Positions 1-6,318 of a DNA stretch of 6,318 nt are shown piece after piece (the first letter of the stretch is position 1; each line of letters begins with the position of its first letter). This stretch comes from a bacterium. Lineage in GTDB: Bacteria > Chloroflexota > Limnocylindria > Limnocylindrales > Limnocylindraceae. Location: the NCBI GenBank assembly GCA_009919365.1, contig RGBZ01000050.1, forward strand, positions 1 to 6,318. Direction: 5' to 3'. Under the pieces are notes generated by a model. The model was given only the letters and a program-made list of their open reading frames with translations. It was not told the DNA's origin and searched no databases. The position numbers and the translations under genes are program-made.

Positions 1-52
1 CGCGGCCGATTCCCGTCGCGTTAACGGCGGCAGGCGAAGTAGATCCCGGCAT
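1..52 (-). CDS. 5' end of a divergent gene of unknown function (partial)
   Basis: On the minus strand an ATG at 52-50 opens a frame that reads MPGSTSPAAVNATGIGR and leaves the window at position 1 without a stop. The call rests on the near-perfect Shine-Dalgarno sequence AGGAGG, four bases upstream of this ATG. Only 17 codons are visible, so the product cannot be identified. The short Gly/Ser/Ala/Pro-rich start has no hydrophobic stretch that would suggest a signal peptide. It is transcribed away from the pentose phosphate cluster and could share a divergent regulatory region with it. Confidence 0.55.
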   Translation of the reverse strand, partial: MPGSTSPAAVNATGIGR

Positions 53-56
53 AACT

Positions 57-62
57 CCTCCT
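57..62 (-). promoter_or_regulatory. Ribosome binding site of the divergent gene
   Basis: The minus strand reads AGGAGG at 62-57, followed by AGTT and then ATG. This is the consensus anti-16S match at short but acceptable spacing, and it is the main evidence that a gene leaves the window to the left. Confidence 0.55.
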
Positions 63-91
63 TTAACGGATAGCGCTACGTTGCCACTCGG

Positions 92-123
92 TTGCAACGG
101 CGCACGAGGAGTGAGTCTACAAT
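92..123 (+). promoter_or_regulatory. Possible sigma-70-like promoter for the tkt operon
   Basis: TACAAT at 118-123 is a good -10 match, located about 75 bases before the tkt start. The best upstream partner is TTGCAA at 92-97, but the spacer is 20 bases, longer than the preferred 17, so the -35 assignment is weak. Transcription would start near 130 and leave an untranslated leader of about 70 bases. This is a pattern match only. Confidence 0.25.
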
Positions 124-189
124 CTCCCTGCAGCACCGGGGCGCACGTGAGCAACTCCGCGCCGTCGGCCCACCTGCCTATTGATGGAT

Positions 190-193
190 GGAG
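190..193 (+). promoter_or_regulatory. Ribosome binding site deciding the tkt start
   Basis: GGAG at 190-193 lies six bases before the ATG at 200. The alternative in-frame ATG at 188 overlaps this motif and has no purine-rich sequence at the right distance upstream. The ATG at 200 is therefore preferred, giving a protein that begins MDQRLDQ. Confidence 0.55.
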
Positions 194-199
194 AGACCC

Positions 200-2383
200 A
201 TGGATCAGCGCCTCGACCAATCGGCCGTCACGACGATTCGCACCCTTGCCATCGATACGGTGCAGGCGGCCAACAGTGGACACCCAGGCGCACCGATGGG
301 CTGCGCACCGATGGCACACACCATCTGGTCGCGACACCTGCGCCATGCGCCAGCAACGCCGAGCTGGTTCAACCGCGACCGCTTCGTCCTTTCTAATGGA
401 CACGCAAGCGCACTCCTCTACTCGCTGATTCATCTCGCCGGCTACGGCCTGACCCTCGACGACCTCAAGGCGTTCCGCCAGTGGGGCTCACTCACGCCAG
501 GGCACCCAGAGTTCGGACTGACCGCTGGCGTTGAAGCAACCACCGGCCCACTCGGCCAGGGCTTCGCGAATGGTGTCGGCATGGCGATTGCGGAGCGCCG
601 ACTCGCTGAAGAGTTCAACCGCCCAGGGCACACCGTCATTGATCACCGCGTCTTCGCCATCGTCTCCGACGGCGACCTGCAGGAGGGGATTGCCTCCGAG
701 GCCAGCGACATCGAGGCAATCGACCGCGCCATTGATTGGGCGATCGCCGATGAGCGACCGAGCCTCATCGCGGTGCGCACAGTTATTGGATTCGGTTCGC
801 CCAACAAGGCGGGGAGCCAGAAGTCCCACGGCGCGCCTCTTGGCCCTGACGAGGTGAAGCTCACGAAGGCCGCCTACGGTGTTGACCCAGAGGCAACCTT
901 TGTGGTGCCCGCTGATGTTGCCGCCCTCTATAAGGAGCGCAGCGACCACGGCGCAACGCTCGTCGCTGCACACGCCAAGCAGCTGCTCGCCTACGCGACC
1001 GCATTCCCTGCAGAGGCTGCTGAACTCCAGCGCCGCATGGCGGGAACGCTTCCTGCCGGTTGGGAGGCCGCACTGCCGAAGTACGAACTTGGTGGCGATG
1101 CGCCAACGCGCAACGTCAGCCAGTCGAGCATTGCGGCGCTCGGTGCCGTGCTTCCAGAGTTGATTGGCGGTAGCGCCGACCTATCAGAATCAAACCTCAC
1201 CGACATTCATGGCGGCGGCAAGTTCACCGCTACCGAGTCGGGCCGCAACATTAGCTACGGCGTGCGCGAGCATGCAATGGGCGCGATCGCAAACGGCATC
1301 TCCTATCACGGTGGTCTGATTCCATTCGTAGCGACCTTCTTGACCTTTAGCGACTATCTACGTGGCGCACTTCGTCTCGCGGCACTTGCAAATCTCGGCA
1401 GCATCTTCGTCTTCACGCATGACTCGATTGGTCTCGGTGAAGATGGGCCAACACATCAGCCGGTTGAGCACTACGCAGCGCTCCGCGCCATTCCAAACGT
1501 GCGCTTCTTCCGACCTGGGGATCCAAACGAGGCGGCTGCGGCATGGGGCGTCGCCGTTGAACGACGACACGCGCCAACCGTGCTCGCCTTCACCCGACAG
1601 AAGCTGCCAGTACTCGCCGGCTCCATTACTGGAGCGGCAGCGGGCGTACGACGTGGCGCGTATGTGCTTCGCGAGGCGACGGGCGCCGCGAAGTTGATCT
1701 TGATTTCGACAGGCTCAGAGTTGCACCTCGCTGTTGCGGCGGCAGAGCAGCTCGAAACTGCAGGCACACCAACGCGCGTTGTTTCGATGCCGTGCCCTGA
1801 ACTCTTCGGTGAGCAGGACGCGGCGTACCGCGAGTCGGTACTGCCTGCGGCGCTCCGTGCGCGCGTCGCAATTGAGGCCGGTGTGAGCCTCGGCTGGGAT
1901 CGCTGGTCGGGCACCGACGGCGCCATCATTGCGATGGACCGCTTCGGCGCATCGGCTCCAGCGCCAACCCTCTTCAAGGAGTTCGGCTTCACCCCAGAGC
2001 GCATCGTTGAGATTGCCAAGGGCGTACTCGCGGGCACGGTGCACGGCGTTGTTCCGACGCCACACCTGCACGACGGGCATCAGGTGCGCATGATCGCCGG
2101 CCAGGCCGATCGTGGCCTGGTGATCTGTGGTTCGGGGATTGGCGTCACGATCGCCGCGAACAAGTTCAACGGCATTCGCGCCTCAATCGCGCACGATCCA
2201 GCGTCGGCCCGCCAGGGGGTGGTGCACGACGACATGAATGTGCTCGCCTTCGGAGCAAATCTGATCACCATTGAAACGGCGCTCGAAACCCTCGCCGCCT
2301 TCTTGCAGTCCGAACCGAGTAGTGAAGAGCGATACCTCCGCCGCACGGCAAAGGTCGCCGACATTGAAGAGGAGCAGTCATGA
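200..2383 (+). CDS. tkt: Transketolase with internal deletion, fused in frame to truncated RpiB
   Basis: Transketolase moves two-carbon ketol units between sugar phosphates in the non-oxidative pentose phosphate pathway, using thiamine diphosphate (TPP) and a divalent metal. The 727-residue frame shows the family motifs in order: SGHPG (26-30), SNGHAS (65-70), GHPE (101-104), TGPLGQG (115-121), SDGDLQEG (156-163), GSPNKAG (199-205), GGSADL (323-328), VREHAM with the catalytic Glu at 357, [15 protein letters not shown] (407-421), RQKLP (466-470), TGSE (504-507) and RFGASAP (581-587). After EAS (167-169) the protein jumps straight to DIEAIDRAI. About 50 residues normally between these points are absent. 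They include the Asp/Asn that completes the GDG...N metal-TPP motif and the rest of that fold. Without them activity is unlikely. From about residue 626 the frame becomes RpiB. The original tkt stop codon has been lost or lies in missing sequence. The family call is certain; the intactness of the gene is doubtful. Confidence 0.93.
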   Translation: MDQRLDQSAVTTIRTLAIDTVQAANSGHPGAPMGCAPMAHTIWSRHLRHAPATPSWFNRDRFVLSNGHASALLYSLIHLAGYGLTLDDLKAFRQWGSLTPGHPEFGLTAGVEATTGPLGQGFANGVGMAIAERRLAEEFNRPGHTVIDHRVFAIVSDGDLQEGIASEASDIEAIDRAIDWAIADERPSLIAVRTVIGFGSPNKAGSQKSHGAPLGPDEVKLTKAAYGVDPEATFVVPADVAALYKERSDHGATLVAAHAKQLLAYATAFPAEAAELQRRMAGTLPAGWEAALPKYELGGDAPTRNVSQSSIAALGAVLPELIGGSADLSESNLTDIHGGGKFTATESGRNISYGVREHAMGAIANGISYHGGLIPFVATFLTFSDYLRGALRLAALANLGSIFVFTHDSIGLGEDGPTHQPVEHYAALRAIPNVRFFRPGDPNEAAAAWGVAVERRHAPTVLAFTRQKLPVLAGSITGAAAGVRRGAYVLREATGAAKLILISTGSELHLAVAAAEQLETAGTPTRVVSMPCPELFGEQDAAYRESVLPAALRARVAIEAGVSLGWDRWSGTDGAIIAMDRFGASAPAPTLFKEFGFTPERIVEIAKGVLAGTVHGVVPTPHLHDGHQVRMIAGQADRGLVICGSGIGVTIAANKFNGIRASIAHDPASARQGVVHDDMNVLAFGANLITIETALETLAAFLQSEPSSEERYLRRTAKVADIEEEQS
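2072..2383 (+). pseudogene. rpiB: Ribose-5-phosphate isomerase B, C-terminal two thirds, fused to tkt
   Basis: RpiB interconverts ribulose-5-phosphate and ribose-5-phosphate. The end of the tkt frame matches it well: [15 protein letters not shown] with the catalytic Cys at 2126-2128, then [11 protein letters not shown], a conserved [11 protein letters not shown] block with the phosphate/active-site His, and [11 protein letters not shown], whose Arg residues fit the family's phosphate-binding end. The family is about 145-160 residues long. Here about 100 are present, and the N-terminal 50 or so are missing, including the Asp-His substrate motif of the first beta strand (CDH/ADH-G). No separate start codon with a ribosome site is visible, so this part would be made only as the tail of the transketolase. 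The boundary is approximate: residues from about 2037 to 2071 ([13 protein letters not shown]) could be the natural transketolase tail or junction sequence. It overlaps the pgi start by four bases. Confidence 0.85.
2370..2374 (+). promoter_or_regulatory. Ribosome binding site of pgi inside the preceding gene
   Basis: AGGAG, five bases before the ATG at 2380, lies inside the last codons of the rpiB part. Together with the ATGA stop/start overlap it indicates translational coupling of pgi to the upstream frame. Confidence 0.6.
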
Positions 2384-4158
2384 GCAGCGAACCTCGACTT
2401 CCATTCGGCGCGCGCATCGGCCGCCCGTCGGACCTTGCAGCCATTCAGACCACCTTCGATCGTGCTCGCACCGGCGAGTGGGCTGTGCGCCTCGCAGCAC
2501 GCGACGCAACCCTCTGGAGCAACGATGCTGAGGTACAAGAGAAGATTGCAAATCGCCTCGGCTGGCTGGATGCTCCGGAGCACTTCACCACAGAGATCCC
2601 TTCGCTTGAGGCGTTCGGTGAGTCACCAGTGACCGGTGCAACGACACGCGTCACTGACTTTGTCGTTGCTGGCATGGGCGGCTCGTCACTTGCACCAGAG
2701 GTGCTTGCGCGCGCCTTTGCCGACATCACCGACTGGGGAAAGGCACGGATCTGTGACTCCACCGACCCTGAGGCGGTTCGCAGTGCCGTTGCTGGGATGA
2801 AGCCAGAGAGCAGCTACTACCTGCTCGCGAGCAAGTCCGGCACCACGACCGAAACGCTCTCCTTTGCGGCGTATGCGCACGAACTCAACCAGCAGCAACT
2901 GATGGCCTCTGGCTCAACGCAAGAGGCAACGGCAAACTTCGCTGCCATCAGCGACCCGCCGCCCTGCGTTGACGGGGTCACGAAGGTGGTCGACACGAGT
3001 CGCCTCTTCTTGAATCCCGCCGACATCGGTGGGCGCTACTCCGCACTCAGCTTCGTTGGCCTTGTGCCGGCGGCACTCCTCGGCATCGATTTAGATCCGC
3101 TCCTCGCATCTGGGAGCGCAGCGATCGCACAGAGCCGTGATCCTGAGCCAGCAGGAAACCACGCCCTCGCTCTCGGCTGCATCATGGGTGCACTTGCGCG
3201 CGAGGGTCGCGACAAGATGACGCTCATCGTCGACGAACCAATTGATGGCTTCGGCGCATGGGCCGAGCAGCTGGTTGCCGAGAGCACCGGCAAACACGGA
3301 GTCGGCGTTGTGCCAGTAGATGGCGAGCCACTCGGCACCGTCGACACCTATGGCAGCGACCGACTCTTCGTTCGCATCAAACTAGATGGCGGAGTTGCGC
3401 CACGTTGCGCCGACGGCACCGCCGTTGACGCGCGGCTCAATGCACTCGCAGCGGCCGGTCACCCGGTTCTGGAGTGGACGCTCAACGATCGGATCGATAT
3501 CGGTGGAGAGTTTGTGCGCTGGGAGGTGGCGACGGCATTCGCTGGCGCCGTACTCAACATCAACCCATTCGACGAACCGAACGTCACCGAGTCGAAGACA
3601 AACACGGCGAACGTGCTCGCCGAACTTGCGGCGAAGGGTGTGCTCCCCGAGCTGCCAGCCAAGTGCTCAGTAGACGGTCTGCAGCTCTGGGTCGATGACG
3701 CACTGCCAGCCGCGTTCGCCGACGACGCCGAACGACTGATCGCCGGTCAGCTTGATCGGCTCGGAGCCAACGGCTACATCGGCATCCAGGCGTACATCGC
3801 CAGCACGCCAGAGCGCACCGCGGCGCTCACCAAGCTGCGCCTCGCCCTGCGCGACGCAACGGGGCGAGCCACGACGGTTGGCATTGGGCCGCGCTTCCTG
3901 CACTCCACCGGGCAGCTCCACAAGGGTGGCGCGCCGATCGGATGGTTCCTGCAGATCGTCGCTGGTCACCCACGGGATCTCGCGATCCCGGGGCGCCCAT
4001 ACAGCTTCGGCCAGCTGATTGACGCTCAGGCACTAGGCGATGTTCGGTCGCTTGCCGACCACGGGCTCCCCGTGTTGCGGGTGCACCTGGGCGAGGATCC
4101 AGACGCCGGCCTCACGCGCCTGACGGCGCTCATCGAACGGGTGCTCGCAGTTCGCTAG
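2380..4158 (+). CDS. pgi: Glucose-6-phosphate isomerase, Tal-Pgi-fusion type, standalone
   Basis: This enzyme interconverts glucose-6-phosphate and fructose-6-phosphate, linking the pentose phosphate pathway to glycolysis in the cytoplasm. The 592-residue protein has the two sugar-isomerase (SIS) domains of the family: [10 protein letters not shown] (98-107), SKSGTTTET (151-159) for phosphate binding, GGRYSALS (217-224), ESTGK with the likely catalytic Glu (301-305), NPFDEPNV (395-402) and [10 protein letters not shown] (508-517), which carries the His and Lys of the active site. It resembles the isomerase half of bifunctional transaldolase/phosphoglucose isomerase proteins more than the E. 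coli enzyme, but here no transaldolase domain precedes it. Its start is supported by an AGGAG site and the ATGA overlap. It is the only gene of the cluster in which I find no missing block. An unusual DPPPC (192-196) stands where relatives more often have DPGT-like sequence. Confidence 0.93.
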   Translation: MSSEPRLPFGARIGRPSDLAAIQTTFDRARTGEWAVRLAARDATLWSNDAEVQEKIANRLGWLDAPEHFTTEIPSLEAFGESPVTGATTRVTDFVVAGMGGSSLAPEVLARAFADITDWGKARICDSTDPEAVRSAVAGMKPESSYYLLASKSGTTTETLSFAAYAHELNQQQLMASGSTQEATANFAAISDPPPCVDGVTKVVDTSRLFLNPADIGGRYSALSFVGLVPAALLGIDLDPLLASGSAAIAQSRDPEPAGNHALALGCIMGALAREGRDKMTLIVDEPIDGFGAWAEQLVAESTGKHGVGVVPVDGEPLGTVDTYGSDRLFVRIKLDGGVAPRCADGTAVDARLNALAAAGHPVLEWTLNDRIDIGGEFVRWEVATAFAGAVLNINPFDEPNVTESKTNTANVLAELAAKGVLPELPAKCSVDGLQLWVDDALPAAFADDAERLIAGQLDRLGANGYIGIQAYIASTPERTAALTKLRLALRDATGRATTVGIGPRFLHSTGQLHKGGAPIGWFLQIVAGHPRDLAIPGRPYSFGQLIDAQALGDVRSLADHGLPVLRVHLGEDPDAGLTRLTALIERVLAVR

Positions 4159-4187
4159 CATCGGTAGGTACGAAGACCAATAGTTGA

Positions 4188-4195
4188 AGGGGGAG
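4188..4195 (+). promoter_or_regulatory. Ribosome binding site deciding the gnd start
   Basis: AGGGGGAG at 4188-4195 ends three bases before the ATG at 4199, with the G-run five bases away. An in-frame TTG at 4184 lies at the edge of this motif and can be discounted. MQIGFIGLG is also the expected N-terminus of the family. Confidence 0.65.
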
Positions 4196-4198
4196 ATC

Positions 4199-4570
4199 AT
4201 GCAGATCGGATTCATCGGCCTCGGCAAGATGGGCGCAAACATGGTGAAGCGGCTGGTCCGCAACGGCCACGACGTGGCGATCTGGAACCGCTCCCGCGAG
4301 AAGACCGACGAGGTCGCCAAGGAGGGCGCCAAGCCGACCTACACCGTTAGCGAGCTAGTCAACAGCCTCACATCTCCGAAGCGCGTCTGGGTCATGGTGC
4401 CAAGTGGCGATGCCACCGAGGCAATGATTGACGAGTTGATTCCGCTCCTCGCCAAGGGCGACACCATCATCGATGGTGGAAACTCAAACTGCTTGAGCCG
4501 ATCTTCACTACCCTTGCACCAAAGGATGGCTACATGCACTGCGGTGGCTCTGGAGCCGGCCACTACGTAA
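4199..4570 (+). pseudogene. gnd: 6-phosphogluconate dehydrogenase, N-terminal fragment (frame broken at about 4489)
   Basis: Gnd oxidatively decarboxylates 6-phosphogluconate to ribulose-5-phosphate. The first 97 codons are a clean Rossmann domain: GLGKMG (7-12) for dinucleotide binding, NRS (30-32) at the end of the second strand, VMVPSG (65-70) and DGGNSN (92-97). The NRS resembles the NRT/NRS that holds the 2'-phosphate of NADP in Gnd enzymes, so NADP rather than NAD is suggested. After codon 97 the frame turns into unrelated sequence and stops at 4568-4570. The true continuation, LEPIFTTLAPKDGY, starts at 4492 in another frame. Between DGGNSN and LEPIF about 47 family residues are absent, including the conserved GTSGG substrate-binding segment and GYCLMVGG. 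Because residues are missing, ribosomal frameshifting could not restore the enzyme. The gene follows pgi after a 40-base gap with no obvious promoter. Confidence 0.88.
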
Positions 4571-4959
4571 AGATGGTGCACAACGGCATTGAGTACGGAA
4601 TGATGCAGGCATACGCCGAAGGGTTCGAAATCCTCGCGAAGTCACGCTACGAACTTGATCTAGCCAAGGTGAGTGACCTTTGGATGCAGGGTTCGGTCGT
4701 ACGCAGCTGGCTCCTTGAGTTGGCCGCGCGCGCCTTCCGCGCTGAGGGGAGCGACCTGAAGGGGATCAAGGGTTGGGTCGCCGACTCTGGCGAGGGCCGC
4801 TGGACGGTGCAGGAGGCGATTGACCTCGATGTGCCGGCGCCGCTCATCACCCTCTCGCTGCTGACGCGATTCCGTTCGCGACAGGACGACTCATACTCTG
4901 CAAAGGTGCTCGCCGCGCTGCGCAATCAGTTCGGTGGCCACTCGGTGAAGTCGGAGTGA
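4489..4959 (+). pseudogene. gnd: 6-phosphogluconate dehydrogenase, C-terminal fragment
   Basis: This is the second part of the broken gnd, in a frame shifted relative to the N-terminal part. It reads LLEPIF, then GGSGAGHYVKMVHNGIEYG with the catalytic Lys at 4570-4572 and the HNGIE residues that bind and protonate the substrate. GSVVRSWLL, VADSGEGRW, FRSRQDD and LRNQFGGH follow, all hallmarks of the short (about 300-residue) Gnd/GntZ/YqeC type. The two fragments sum to about 253 residues, about 47 short of the family. An internal ATG at 4534 could open this frame, but no Shine-Dalgarno sequence precedes it and a product lacking the Rossmann domain would be inactive. The TGA at 4957-4959 overlaps the zwf start. 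Confidence 0.88.
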
Positions 4960-5453
4960 GTCCGCAATCACCAGCTGAGGGCCACGCGACAATTCGTGAA
5001 CTGCGGCTCGGCCGCAAGACGCGAAAGCCAGCGGCGAAGAGGGGGGCGAAGAATCCACTTCGCGCTGGACTGCGCATCGAGCGCGTTCCCGACCCGCATG
5101 TGGTCGTCCTCTTCGGCGCAACGGGTGATCTCGCGCATCGCAAGGTTGTGCCAGCACTCTTCCACCTTTGGGTCGGGAACCTGCTACCTGAGCGGTTCGC
5201 ACTCGTCTGTTTCGGTCGACGTCCGCTCAGCGATCAAGAGATTCGTACCTCGCTGCGCTCGTCGCTTGATAAGCATGCGCGCATTACCCCTGTAAACGAA
5301 GAGCGCTGGGCGGCGTTCGCCTCACGCATCACCTACCACCAGGGTGGCTTTGACGAACCAGCGGCGTACTCGTCGCTGTCAGCCAAGCTGGCCGCCATTG
5401 ACTCAGAGTCTGGCACCGACGGCAATCGCCTCTACTACCTGAGACGGCAGTGA
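4956..5453 (+). pseudogene. zwf: Glucose-6-phosphate 1-dehydrogenase, N-terminal fragment (frame broken at about 5441)
   Basis: Zwf oxidises glucose-6-phosphate to 6-phosphogluconolactone with NAD(P), the entry step of the oxidative pentose phosphate pathway. A GTG at 4956 inside the gnd stop codon (GTGA overlap) gives a protein with a basic N-terminal extension of about 45 residues, then PDPHVVVLFGATGDLAHRK, whose GATGDLAHRK (54-63) is the dinucleotide-binding motif. PALFHL and the following helices fit the family up to NRLYYL. Just after this, at about 5441, the frame switches to nonsense and stops at 5451-5453. The expected continuation through the IEKPFG motif is missing. The ribosome site (GGTGA, 4944-4948) is weak, so expression probably depends on coupling to gnd. 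A start further inside the basic extension cannot be excluded. Confidence 0.88.
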
Positions 5454-6318
5454 AGCTCAACCGTGAGGTTGGCAAGGTATTCCGCGAGTCGCAGGTCTAT
5501 CGCATCGACCACTATCTTGGGAAAGAGACTGTGCGCAACATCTTGATCTTCCGCTTCGGCAACCTGATCTTTGAGCCGATCTGGCACCGTCGCTATATCG
5601 ACCATGTCCAGATCACCGTGGCAGAGTCGATCGGCGTTGAGGGTCGTGGTGCGTTCTATGAAGAGACCGGCGCGCTGCGCGACATTCTGCAGAACCACCT
5701 GCTGCAGTTGCTGACCCTCGTGGCAATGGAGCCGCCAGCGAACCTCGAGGCTGAGGCACTTCGCGACGAGAAGGTGAAGGTGCTCCGCGCGATTCGACCG
5801 ATCCCTGTTGAGAGCGTTGATCAGTCGGTGATCCGCGGCCAGTACGGCCCAGGCTGGGTGGGTGCGACAGAGGCCCCGGGCTACCGCAGCGAACCTGCTG
5901 TCGACCCCGCCAGCGAAACCGAAACGTTCGTCGCCGCACGTCTAGAGATCGATGACTGGCGTTGGGCAGGTGTCCCCTTCTACCTTCGCGCAGGGAAGCG
6001 TCTCCCGAAGCGGGCCACCGAGATCGCCATCCAGTTCAAGGATGTTCCGCAGCGCCTCTTCCCCACGGTCGGCGATGAGCCGGAGCCAAACCTCCTGGTT
6101 ATCCGCATTCAGCCAGACGAGGGGATCCTGATGCGCTTCGCGGCAAAGGTTCCTGGTCTTGGGATCGACGTTCGCCCCGTGAACATGGACTTTGCGTACG
6201 GATCCGCCTTCACCGTGGAGAGTCCCGACGCCTACGAAACGCTGATCCTTGACGCACTGCTAGGCGACGCATCGCTCTTCACGCGCGCCGATGAGGTTGA
6301 GGCGGCGTGGCGCATCGT
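5441..6318 (+). pseudogene. zwf: Glucose-6-phosphate 1-dehydrogenase, C-terminal fragment (runs off the right edge)
   Basis: This is the second part of zwf, in a frame shifted from the first. It begins ETAVKLNREVGKVF, followed by YRIDHYLGKETVRN at 5498-5539 with the catalytic His and substrate-binding Lys. Then come VQITVAE, GRGAFYEETGALRDILQNHLLQLL, RGQYGPGW, VPFYLRAGKRLPKR (about 5972-6013), LVIRIQPDEG and RPVNMDFAYG. All are well conserved and in order for the C-terminal G6PD domain. The frame is open to the end of the window, which stops shortly after FTRADEVEAAW, so only a short C-terminal end lies outside. Between NRLYYL and ETAVKLN about 36-42 family residues are absent, including (V/I)EKPFG. 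No plausible independent start is seen; a GTG at 5450 has no ribosome site. Confidence 0.88.

Larger units (their letters stand above)
53..199. other. Divergent intergenic region
   Basis: These 147 bases separate the minus-strand start codon at 52 from the transketolase start at 200. Frames that cross it run on into tkt in the wrong frame and match nothing I recognise. A small perfect palindrome, GTTGCAAC, lies at 91-98 and could be part of an operator or simply chance. No hairpin followed by a T-run is seen on either strand. It is expected to hold the promoters of both flanking genes. Confidence 0.5.

Noticed and set aside
81..428. Plus-strand frame of 115 codons overlapping the tkt start, with GAGGA just before a GTG at 111
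   Set aside because: The purine motif directly abuts the GTG with no spacing. The frame runs through tkt out of phase, and its product is low-complexity Ser/Arg/Pro-rich shadow sequence.
1471..2037. Long minus-strand frame (188 codons) opposite tkt
   Set aside because: It is a shadow of the G+C-rich codon structure of tkt, with no recognisable motifs, and tkt on the plus strand is well conserved here.
4159..4198. Terminator or internal promoter between pgi and gnd
   Set aside because: The 40-base gap shows no inverted repeat with a T-run and no paired -35/-10 elements; it fits a simple intra-operon spacer.
4481..4500. Programmed ribosomal frameshifting in gnd (and likewise in zwf near 5441)
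   Set aside because: There is no slippery heptamer, and about 40-47 conserved residues are absent, so a frameshift could not rebuild the protein.
4534..4959. A separate short gene beginning at ATG 4534
   Set aside because: It is the C-terminal part of gnd. Conserved gnd sequence (LEPIFTTLAPKDGY) continues upstream of this ATG in the same frame, and there is no ribosome site.
700..5450. Insertion sequence, intron or intein remnants explaining the four junctions
   Set aside because: No extra sequence, terminal repeats or target duplications remain at any junction. The signal is missing host coding sequence, not added material.

Overview
The window is a G+C-rich bacterial segment holding a plus-strand cluster for the pentose phosphate pathway: transketolase (tkt), ribose-5-phosphate isomerase B (rpiB), glucose-6-phosphate isomerase (pgi), 6-phosphogluconate dehydrogenase (gnd) and glucose-6-phosphate dehydrogenase (zwf, running off the right edge). 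The genes are tightly packed. pgi starts inside the stop of the gene before it (ATGA), zwf starts inside the stop of gnd (GTGA), and only about 40 bases separate pgi from gnd. This points to one operon. The Pgi resembles the isomerase half of transaldolase-Pgi fusion proteins, and Gnd is of the short (about 300-residue) type. That combination suggests a Chloroflexota-like or actinobacterial organism, but this is a low-confidence impression from family knowledge.

Layout: 1-52 is the start of a divergent minus-strand gene with a strong ribosome binding site. 53-199 is a divergent intergenic region. 200-2383 is a tkt reading frame fused to the C-terminal part of RpiB. 2380-4158 is an apparently intact pgi. 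4199-4959 is gnd, broken. 4956-6318 is zwf, broken and incomplete on the right.

The most striking property is that four of the five enzymes each lack one compact block of roughly 35-55 residues, while everything on both sides is well conserved and pgi is intact. In tkt the missing block is the second half of the thiamine-diphosphate/metal-binding region, lost in frame near 704-712. The end of tkt is joined to rpiB without rpiB's N-terminal third (junction near 2037-2078). gnd loses the segment between DGGNSN and LEPIF with a frame change near 4486-4492. zwf loses the segment with the EKPFG motif, also with a frame change, near 5439-5443. If real, the cluster encodes almost no working pentose phosphate pathway except Pgi. 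Losses of similar size with perfect flanks, in a housekeeping operon with no other decay, look more like a systematic assembly or consensus error than natural gene decay. Only the reads or a close relative can decide this.

If intact, the cluster would join the oxidative branch (Zwf, Gnd: NADPH and ribulose-5-phosphate) to the non-oxidative branch (RpiB, Tkt), with Pgi returning fructose-6-phosphate to glucose-6-phosphate. Transaldolase and 6-phosphogluconolactonase are not in the window. I saw no tRNA, rRNA, CRISPR array, insertion sequence or convincing terminator.
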